A stretch of 11,967 bases of DNA, taken from the NCBI GenBank assembly GCA_039026975.1, contig JBCCLI010000187.1, positions 1 to 11,967 of the forward strand. The letters run 5' to 3'. The DNA comes from JBCBKZ01 sp039026975. Its GTDB lineage: Bacteria > Bacteroidota > Bacteroidia > J057. Below are positions 6,326-11,967 of this stretch, piece after piece; within the stretch, counting starts at the first letter, position 1; the number at the start of each line of letters is the position of its first letter. The position numbers and the translations under genes were made by a program. A model generated the notes under the pieces. That model worked only from the letters and a program-made list of their open reading frames with translations, did no database searches and was not told the origin of the DNA.

Positions 6326-6385
6326 AGAGCAAGGGCTGGGGTAGATTCTCTGTCAATGACAGATCGAGTCCCCCGGTTTTTTTTT
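6326..6385 (+). ncRNA. 3' hairpin half of the repeat family, copy E, ending in a strong T-run
   Basis: The same box and hairpin as copy D occur exactly 100 bp later. The upper stem is TCTGTC/GACAGA (6349-6354, 6358-6363) with loop AAT, and nine T follow at 6377-6385. Upstream, TAAGAT (6291-6296) can pair with ATCTTA (6312-6317), possibly a diverged equivalent of the 5' hairpin. As a minimum it can act as an intrinsic terminator for plus-strand transcription running toward the convergent mfd gene. Confidence 0.55.
6371..6385 (+). terminator. Intrinsic terminator formed by repeat copy E
   Basis: The GC-rich lower stem of copy E ends in CCCCGG and is followed directly by nine T. This gives a full terminator for transcription coming from the left. 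On the minus strand the same hairpin is not followed by a T-run, so it does not clearly terminate mfd. Confidence 0.6.
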
Positions 6386-6389
6386 GCCC

Positions 6390-9300
6390 TTACCCCAGTT
6401 GGGTTTGTTCGGCCTCCTGTAGGTGGATAAAATCATGAACTTCCCTCACTAGCTCCAGAATTCGCTTCATAGAACTTACTTCCCTAAATAGTAAGGATAG
6501 ATACTTTGGAGATTCTTTAAGAGTTACTCGTCCGGAGAAGGTCTGTACATAGGTAATCACCCTTCCAAAAGCATCTGATTGGTAAAAGGAATGCTCCCTA
6601 TTAGCAAGGAAGAAACAGCGTAAGACGCCATTTTTTAAGACTATTCTCTCTATGCCGGAACGCTTGGCCATCTCTCTGACCCTGGTAGCGTCAAATAGGT
6701 TCAATACAGAGGATGGCATGGGGCCAAAGCGGTCTATCAGCTCACGCTGAATATCCCTCAGATCTTCCTCACTTTCTGCACCTGCTATTTTTCTGTACAG
6801 CCTGAGACGCTCAGGAATGCTAGGAAGATACTTTTCAGGTATGCGTATGTCTAGCTCTAAGTCTATTTGACAATCATCCGCAATTTTATCATTCCCTTCT
6901 TGCACATCTTCAGTGAATAGCTCAGAAAAGTGTTCTTCTTTTAGCTCAGTGATAGCTTCATCCAGGATCTTATGGTACATATTATATCCTAGCTCTGCTA
7001 CAAAACCACTTTGCTCAGGCCCTAATAGATCCCCTGCTCCTCTGATATCCAAGTCTCTAAGGGCTATATGGAACCCACTTCCGAGATCAGAAAACTCTTC
7101 CATCGCTTTTAGGCGCTTTCTAGCATCCTGACTGAGAGATATTTCTGCTGGTGCCAGCAGGTAACAGAAGGCCTTCCGATTAGATCTCCCTACCCTACCC
7201 CGCATCTGGTGTAGCTCTGATAATCCGTATTTATTTGCCTGGTTAATGATGATAGTATTAGCATTAGGAATATCTAGCCCTGACTCCACTATGGTAGTAG
7301 CTACTAACACATCATACTGGGCCTCTATGAAACCGGTCATTACTTTCTCCAATTTACTTCCAGGCATTTGGCCGTGTCCTATTCCTATGCGGGCATCCGG
7401 CACCAGCTTCTTAATAGAGGAAGCCACTTCTTCTATGTCACCCACCCTGGGATGAATAAAAAATACCTGTCCTCCCCGCTTCAATTCATATGAAATAGCA
7501 TCCCTTACCAGTTCAGGGGTAAATCCTGCTACAATGGTTTCTATAGGCTGCCTGTTAGGGGGAGGAGTGCTGATCACAGATAAATCCCTAATCCCTACCA
7601 GGGAGAATTGTAGGGTTCTGGGGATGGGGGTAGCTGTTAAGGTAAGGGTATCTACATTAGCTTTGAGCAGCTTCAATTTTTCCTTCACATTTACCCCAAA
7701 GCGCTGCTCCTCATCAATAATCATTAAGCCCAGATCCTTGAACTTCACATCTTTAGAGACTACTCTGTGAGTTCCTATGAGAATATCCACCTCCCCTTTA
7801 ATCACCTTGGCTAAGGTTTGCTTAACTTCTTGAGTAGATTTGAATCTATTCAAATAATCCACGCTGACGGGCATATCAGCTAACCTCCTACTAAAGGTTT
7901 TATAGTGCTGCAAAGCGAGGATGGTAGTAGGAACCAGCATTACGGTTTGCTTACCATCTATGGCTGCTTTAAAGGCCGCTCGTATGGCTATTTCTGTCTT
8001 CCCGAATCCCACGTCCCCACAAATCAGTCTATCCATAGGGTAAGACCTTTCCATATCCTTTTTTACTTCCTCTGTGGTGGTTAACTGGTCTGGTGTGTCT
8101 TCATACATAAAGGAAGCTTCCAGTTCTTGCTGCATATAGCCATCAACAGAAAAGGCAAAGCCTTCCTGGGATTTTCTCTTAGCATAAAGAGCCACTAAAT
8201 CAAAGGCCAGTTCTTTAACCCGCTTCTTAGTTTTAGCTTTAGCTTTAGCCCATGCAGCAGAGCCTAACTTATTCAGCCTGGGGACTGCACCATCCTTCCC
8301 TGTGTACTTGGAGATCTTATGTAGAGAGTTCACATTCACAAAGATGGAATCTCCCCCCTTGTAAATGATCTTTACTACCTCTCGTATATGCTCACCCACT
8401 TGTATAGTGTGTAAGCCGGCAAACTGGCCTATCCCATGCTGTACGTGTACCACATAGTCTCTGGGATTTAGGTCTTTTAGCTCTTTGAGGGTAAGTGCCT
8501 GGCTTCTCTTAGTATGCGATTTAGACTTATACCGGTGGTATCTATCAAAGATTTGATGATCCGTATAGCAGCAGATCTTTAGCTGATGATCCTGAAATCC
8601 AGCATGTAATTCTCCCAGAACACCCTCAAACTGTACTCCTTTATCTACCTCATGAAAAATCTCTTCAAGTCGGGTTATCTGCTTAGGATTATCTGAGAGA
8701 ACATAATTACGATAGGTCTTCTGCTGATTCTCTATTAGGTGACCTGCCAAGAGAGAGAACTCCTTGTGGAAGGCAGGTTGGGCAGTACCTTTCCATTCTA
8801 TTACTCTTTTGAGATCTGAAAATGCTGCCTTACTCCCCAGGTCCAGCACACTAAACAGCGCCAGGCTTTTCTCAAATTCTGCCCCACGCACATATATGTT
8901 ATCTGGTGTCAAACTAGCTGCAGCCCCTCCACTCTCAGTAATCAGTTTCTTGTATTGCTGGGCAGCTTTTTCAAATAGCCTATCCAGATCGGCTTTCACA
9001 AATTCCTTATTCTTCAACCATACAAGAGTAGTATCTGATAGGTATTCCAGTAGGCTTACCTTTTCTTCCGTTAAGAGGTTTCTTTGAATGTTAGGGATGA
9101 GGGACACACGGTTCATGGTATCCAGGGAGGTTTGTTCCACCGGATCAAATGTCCTGATAGACTCTACCTCTTCCCCAAAAAATTCAATTCGGTAGGGTAA
9201 ATCATGCGCAAAGGAAAACACATCCAGTATCCCCCCTCTAATAGCAAACTGGCCTGGCTCATACACAAACTCTTCTCTTTCAAAGCCATACTCCTCCAGG

Positions 9301-9782
9301 ACCTCCATCACAAACTCCATCCCACAAGTTTCTCCCTGCTTTAGTTCCAGCGTATTCTTCACCAGGGAGCGTTTATTTACTACTTTTTCATTTAGTGCTT
9401 CTGCAAAGGTGATAATAAGCTGTCTACCTGTACGGGTATGGTTTAACTCATTGAGCACTTCTGCCCGCATGAGGACATTTGCATTGTCTATTTCTTCTAC
9501 CTGATAGGGCCGTTTATAGGAGGCTGGAAACAGAAATACTTCCTTCCTGGGCATTAGGGTCTGCAAGTCATTTTGTAGGTAAAGGGCCTCTTCCTTATCA
9601 TCCAAAATGACAAGCATATTTCTTTGCATAAGCCTAAAAGAAGAGGCTACCAGAAAAGAAAGTTGGCTACCAGCAAGACCCTTTAGCTGAAATTTACCCC
9701 CTTTATCCTGTTTCAGCTCCTCTACAATGGAGAGCCAGGTTTCATTCTCTTGATAGGCCTTAAGTATTTCTTCTATTTTCAC
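6390..9782 (-). CDS. mfd: Transcription-repair coupling factor Mfd
   Basis: Mfd is an ATP-driven DNA translocase. It removes RNA polymerase stalled at lesions and recruits UvrA for nucleotide excision repair in the cytoplasm. The 1130 residues are the usual length. Residues about 1-340 are the UvrB-like module, with Y-E-P-G-Q-F-A-I-R-G-G-I-L-D near 174-187. The RNA polymerase-interacting (CarD-like) domain is at about 436-500 and contains PRDYVVHVQHGIGQF. The RecG-like helicase core follows, with Walker A GDVGFGKT (589-596), DEEQRFG (690-696), TATPIPRTLQ (716-725), the segment ATTIVESGLDIPN (828-840) and QMRGRVGRS (859-867). The translocation motif region GAGDLLGPEQSG is at 915-926. The C-terminal D7 domain spans about 985-1085. 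The start is GTG 9782: a TAG lies five codons upstream in frame, and the next ATG is at residue 52. No key residue looks damaged. Its 3' end abuts repeat copy E, and its 5' end faces dnaB. Confidence 0.97.
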   Translation of the reverse strand: MKIEEILKAYQENETWLSIVEELKQDKGGKFQLKGLAGSQLSFLVASSFRLMQRNMLVILDDKEEALYLQNDLQTLMPRKEVFLFPASYKRPYQVEEIDNANVLMRAEVLNELNHTRTGRQLIITFAEALNEKVVNKRSLVKNTLELKQGETCGMEFVMEVLEEYGFEREEFVYEPGQFAIRGGILDVFSFAHDLPYRIEFFGEEVESIRTFDPVEQTSLDTMNRVSLIPNIQRNLLTEEKVSLLEYLSDTTLVWLKNKEFVKADLDRLFEKAAQQYKKLITESGGAAASLTPDNIYVRGAEFEKSLALFSVLDLGSKAAFSDLKRVIEWKGTAQPAFHKEFSLLAGHLIENQQKTYRNYVLSDNPKQITRLEEIFHEVDKGVQFEGVLGELHAGFQDHQLKICCYTDHQIFDRYHRYKSKSHTKRSQALTLKELKDLNPRDYVVHVQHGIGQFAGLHTIQVGEHIREVVKIIYKGGDSIFVNVNSLHKISKYTGKDGAVPRLNKLGSAAWAKAKAKTKKRVKELAFDLVALYAKRKSQEGFAFSVDGYMQQELEASFMYEDTPDQLTTTEEVKKDMERSYPMDRLICGDVGFGKTEIAIRAAFKAAIDGKQTVMLVPTTILALQHYKTFSRRLADMPVSVDYLNRFKSTQEVKQTLAKVIKGEVDILIGTHRVVSKDVKFKDLGLMIIDEEQRFGVNVKEKLKLLKANVDTLTLTATPIPRTLQFSLVGIRDLSVISTPPPNRQPIETIVAGFTPELVRDAISYELKRGGQVFFIHPRVGDIEEVASSIKKLVPDARIGIGHGQMPGSKLEKVMTGFIEAQYDVLVATTIVESGLDIPNANTIIINQANKYGLSELHQMRGRVGRSNRKAFCYLLAPAEISLSQDARKRLKAMEEFSDLGSGFHIALRDLDIRGAGDLLGPEQSGFVAELGYNMYHKILDEAITELKEEHFSELFTEDVQEGNDKIADDCQIDLELDIRIPEKYLPSIPERLRLYRKIAGAESEEDLRDIQRELIDRFGPMPSSVLNLFDATRVREMAKRSGIERIVLKNGVLRCFFLANREHSFYQSDAFGRVITYVQTFSGRVTLKESPKYLSLLFREVSSMKRILELVREVHDFIHLQEAEQTQLG

Positions 9783-9977
9783 CTTACTGAAATTCTATTG
9801 GAAACAGCTAATGCTCGTCAGCAGTAGTGGACACCACTCAACGAGCTATATTTTTGACAGCACGAATATAGTGAATGAATCATTTAGCTTGATAACCTTC
9901 TCTCAGATGAGAATGTTAAGATTGACCTAAAGATTACATCTGCGGAGATGGCATCATTCATGACTAAGTAGGATAAT

Positions 9978-9986
9978 TTATCCACA
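9978..9986 (+). promoter_or_regulatory. DnaA box
   Basis: TTATCCACA is a perfect match to the DnaA-binding consensus. It is 105 bp (ten helical turns) from the second perfect box and in the same orientation. A near match lies 33 bp away. Confidence 0.6.
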
Positions 9987-10082
9987 AGCTTCCCACATTT
10001 CACACACATTCTATTCACACCAGACCCCGATTGTGTGGAATACCTCAACGATTATGGCTAAAAACCGTTTAACACAGTCCAG

Positions 10083-10091
10083 TTATCCACA
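10083..10091 (+). promoter_or_regulatory. DnaA box
   Basis: This is the second perfect TTATCCACA, followed by a run of A. It lies 205 bp upstream of the dnaB start and has the same orientation as the box at 9978. Confidence 0.6.
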
Positions 10092-10279
10092 AAAAAAGAG
10101 TGGAAAATTGTTTGCAAAGTGTGTAAACTGTAAAAAATTGATAATCAGGAAGATGGAATCACAGGAATAATTATTCCGATTTTCCGTTATACCTAAGGAT
10201 AGCGTAACGCTTATGTATCTTCGACTGAAATAGGCTCGAATCTTACGGGAGAGACTAAGAAAGAAAGCCAACATTTAAC

Positions 10280-10287
10280 AGGAAGGA
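10280..10287 (+). promoter_or_regulatory. Shine-Dalgarno site of dnaB
   Basis: AGGAAGGA ends 8 nt before ATG 10296. It is the clearest ribosome-binding site in a window where most starts have weak ones, and it supports this start for dnaB. Confidence 0.6.
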
Positions 10288-10295
10288 AAAAGCTA

Positions 10296-11858
10296 ATGGC
10301 GCAACCATACAATCAATCTGAAGAGGGATACCAGAAACAGGACAGTGGGAAAGTGAAAAACCTGAGTACACCGGCTTTTAGTGATGCCAAACTCCCCCCC
10401 CAGGCATTAGACATGGAGGAAGCCGTCTTAGGGGCCCTTATGTTGGAAAAGGACGCCCTTCATAGAGTCATTGATATTCTTCAAGTAGACATGTTTTACA
10501 AGGAGGCCAATGGATTAATTTATGAATCCATTCTTGCCCTTTTTCAAAACTCAGAGCCAGTAGATATTCTTTCTGTTAAGAATGTACTTTCTCAAGGAGG
10601 TAAGCTGGATAAGGTAGGAGGTGCTTACTACCTAACGGGGCTAACTAATCGTGTAGCGTCTGCCGCTAATATTGAATACCACGCCAGAATCATAGCTGAA
10701 AAACATATCCTTAGACAACTCATCAGTATCTCAGGGCAGGTCATCCACAAGGCCTATGATGAGACTACTGACGTGTTTGACTTATTAGATGAGACAGAAC
10801 AGCACCTATTTGAGGTCTCTGAAACCAACCTGAGGCGTAATTATCTGGGCATGCCAGAGCTGGTTATGCAGACATTAGAGCGGCTGGAAGAAATACGTGG
10901 TAAGGACTCAAGCGTAACGGGAATCCCTTCAGGCTTTATTGATCTGGATAAGATGACTGCCGGATGGCAAAAAACAGACCTTGTTATTATAGCTGCCCGT
11001 CCCGCTATGGGGAAAACGGCCCTTACCCTTACCTTAGCCAGGAACGCTGCACTAAGATTTGGAGAACCAGTAGCCTTTTTCTCCCTGGAAATGGCAGGGA
11101 TTCAGCTTACCCAACGTCTTATCTGCTCAGAGTCAGAATTAGACGCCCAAAAAGTACGTACAGGAAGATTAGAAGATTATGAGTGGAAACAGCTCATTAC
11201 TAAAATAGGTGCTTTAAGTAAGTCACAGATATTTATTGATGATACCCCTGGCCTGTCTATATGGGACCTAAGGGCTAAATGTAGGAGGCTTAAAGCGGAA
11301 AAAGGCATAGGTATGGTCATCATTGATTACCTCCAGCTCATGTCAGGAAGCAACAATAAGAATACCAATAGGGAACAAGAAATAGCGGGTATCTCAAGGT
11401 CTCTGAAAGAAATAGCCAAAGAGTTAGATGTATGTGTGATAGCACTCTCTCAGCTCAGCCGTGCAGTGGAAAGTAGAGGGGGAGATAAGCGACCTGTACT
11501 TAGTGACTTGCGTGAGTCTGGTTCTATAGAGCAGGATGCTGACATGGTGGCCTTCCTGTACAGGCCAGAGTATTATGGGTTTGAAACAGATGAGGAAGGG
11601 AATTCTACCCTGGGCATGGCAGAACTCATCATAGCTAAGCAGCGTAATGGTCCGACAGGAACCGTAAAACTCCAGTTTATCGGACAATACGGAAAGTTTA
11701 CTGATTGGAGTTTCGGGCCAAATGCAGAAATAGAAAACGCTTACCAGGAGTATAATACCCCCCAAAAAGGCGGTACTATTACCCGACAGTCCAAGATGAA
11801 TCAGGATTTTCCTCCACCTAATCCTGGTCAAACAGGTAGTTCTGATGTACCCTTCTAA
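10296..11858 (+). CDS. dnaB: Replicative DNA helicase DnaB
   Basis: DnaB is the hexameric 5'-3' helicase that unwinds DNA ahead of the replisome and interacts with primase. The protein has 520 residues, somewhat above the usual length of about 450-500 because of an extra N-terminal stretch of about 30 residues and a C-terminal tail. The N-terminal domain is about 33-135, with LPPQALDMEEAVLGALML and the YLTGL region near 112-116. The linker helix is about 160-200. The RecA-like ATPase domain starts near 208 with GIPSGFIDLDKMTAGW. It contains Walker A ARPAMGKT (234-241), FFSLEM (261-266), Walker B VIIDYLQLM (341-349, with D344), the segment SQLSRAVESR (385-394), DLRESGSIEQDAD (404-416) and the KQRNGPTG arginine-finger loop (448-455, with R450). 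Walker A has alanine where serine is common, a conservative change. There is no intein. The last residues, SSDVPF, recall the acidic SSB tail. It diverges from mfd across a spacer with DnaA boxes. Confidence 0.97.
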   Translation: MAQPYNQSEEGYQKQDSGKVKNLSTPAFSDAKLPPQALDMEEAVLGALMLEKDALHRVIDILQVDMFYKEANGLIYESILALFQNSEPVDILSVKNVLSQGGKLDKVGGAYYLTGLTNRVASAANIEYHARIIAEKHILRQLISISGQVIHKAYDETTDVFDLLDETEQHLFEVSETNLRRNYLGMPELVMQTLERLEEIRGKDSSVTGIPSGFIDLDKMTAGWQKTDLVIIAARPAMGKTALTLTLARNAALRFGEPVAFFSLEMAGIQLTQRLICSESELDAQKVRTGRLEDYEWKQLITKIGALSKSQIFIDDTPGLSIWDLRAKCRRLKAEKGIGMVIIDYLQLMSGSNNKNTNREQEIAGISRSLKEIAKELDVCVIALSQLSRAVESRGGDKRPVLSDLRESGSIEQDADMVAFLYRPEYYGFETDEEGNSTLGMAELIIAKQRNGPTGTVKLQFIGQYGKFTDWSFGPNAEIENAYQEYNTPQKGGTITRQSKMNQDFPPPNPGQTGSSDVPF

Positions 11859-11967
11859 CTTTAGTCAACCAAACAGGTAGCAATATTGCTAGATCAGGTA
11901 GCCTTTTGCTTTCAGCGCTGGTAATTGCTGACGAATCATTTTATATTCGTTAGAAATGCGCTAATCA
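11859..11967. other. Downstream of dnaB: short palindrome and repeated CAGGTAG words
   Basis: A 14-bp perfect palindrome TAGCAATATTGCTA at 11878-11891 lies 20 bp after the dnaB stop. It is followed only by a short TTTT, so it is at best a weak terminator. The word CAGGTAG occurs three times between 11833 and 11902, the first inside the dnaB 3' end. ACGAA/TTCGT can also pair around 11931-11951. No gene start is visible before the window ends. Confidence 0.3.

Larger units (their letters stand above)
5762..6389. other. Gene-free gap: AT-rich block followed by a repeat cluster
   Basis: The first part, about 5790-6060, is far richer in A and T than the rest of the window, with repeated ATTAATAAT-like words at 5800-5852. 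I see no gene there. It could be decayed sequence, a curved-DNA region or a promoter region for the elements downstream. The second part, 6138-6385, is filled by three copies of the structured repeat in plus orientation, ending in a nine-T run five bases before the mfd stop codon. The gap lies between convergent genes. Confidence 0.6.
9783..10295. other. Divergent mfd-dnaB spacer with DnaA boxes (possible replication origin)
   Basis: This 513-bp spacer lies between two genes that diverge. It holds two perfect TTATCCACA DnaA boxes in the same orientation, at 9978-9986 and 10083-10091, and a near match CTATTCACA at 10011-10019. Several weaker CACA/TGTG words lie between and beyond them. An A/T-rich part follows (about 10125-10185), with a 14-bp palindrome GGAATAATTATTCC at 10164-10177. 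This combination would fit a chromosomal origin, or DnaA control of dnaB and mfd. dnaA itself is not in the window, so the origin call is inference. From 9783 to 9970 I see no feature. Confidence 0.4.

Noticed and set aside
3465..6385. Repeat copies as a CRISPR array or integron attC sites
   Set aside because: Copies are few, in both orientations and unevenly spaced, with no unique spacers and no cas or integrase gene. The ends lack the attC core GTTRRRY/RYYYAAC pairing.
6371..6389. Copy E as terminator of mfd
   Set aside because: On the minus strand the hairpin is followed by AGCCCTTGCTC and not by a T-run, so it can only be called a terminator for plus-strand transcription.
10083..10274. 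63-codon minus-strand frame upstream of dnaB
   Set aside because: It overlaps the DnaA box and A/T-rich region and has no recognisable protein features.
11424..11831. 135-codon minus-strand frame inside dnaB
   Set aside because: It is a shadow of the DnaB coding sequence, whose own motifs are intact on the plus strand.

Overview
The window looks like chromosome from a Bacteroidota bacterium, most likely a host-associated member of the Amoebophilaceae (Cardinium/Amoebophilus type). This is inference. It rests on the visibly AT-rich DNA, the weak or absent Shine-Dalgarno signals, a secreted protein of DUF3244 / type IX sorting-tail character, an ankyrin-repeat protein, a TonB_C plus TPR protein, and wide intergenic spaces with repeats and decayed sequence. 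No rRNA, tRNA, CRISPR array or intact insertion sequence was seen.

Layout. Positions 1-165 hold the 3' end of a gene whose C-terminus resembles effector-associated domain 11. Next come a small secreted protein (386-754) and a one-domain voltage-gated cation channel with a TTG start (808-1680). An ankyrin protein (1926-3371) carries an N-terminal DUF6602-like domain and is closed by a clear intrinsic terminator. A long gap (3372-4456) follows, then a secreted TonB_C/TPR protein (4457-5761), then a gap with a very AT-rich part and a repeat cluster (5762-6389). mfd lies on the minus strand (6390-9782) and dnaB on the plus strand (10296-11858). They diverge from a 513-bp spacer holding two perfect DnaA boxes.

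The most interesting structure is a repeated, foldable element that is not a protein gene. Five copies were found: two on the minus strand at about 3465-3552 and 3864-3956, and three on the plus strand at about 6138-6225, 6226-6280 and 6326-6385. Each has the box AGCAAGGG, then a hairpin with a 6-bp lower stem, a 2-nt bulge, a middle stem, an upper stem of variable sequence, and a T-run. Where copies differ inside the stems, the partner base usually changes too. Two copies lie exactly 100 bp apart and differ in the upper stem by two compensated base pairs. Three copies also share a 5' hairpin closed by TTGTA/TACAA. This fits a family of small RNAs of about 90 nt ending in their own terminator, or a small mobile hairpin element. 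G-T wobble pairs indicate which strand would be the RNA. I do not recognise the family.

The genes do not form one pathway. Mfd (transcription-coupled repair) and DnaB (replicative helicase) are housekeeping genes sharing a divergent control region that may be a replication origin. The left half is accessory: a possible effector-type protein, a channel, a secreted small protein and protein-interaction repeats, separated by gaps that look decayed.
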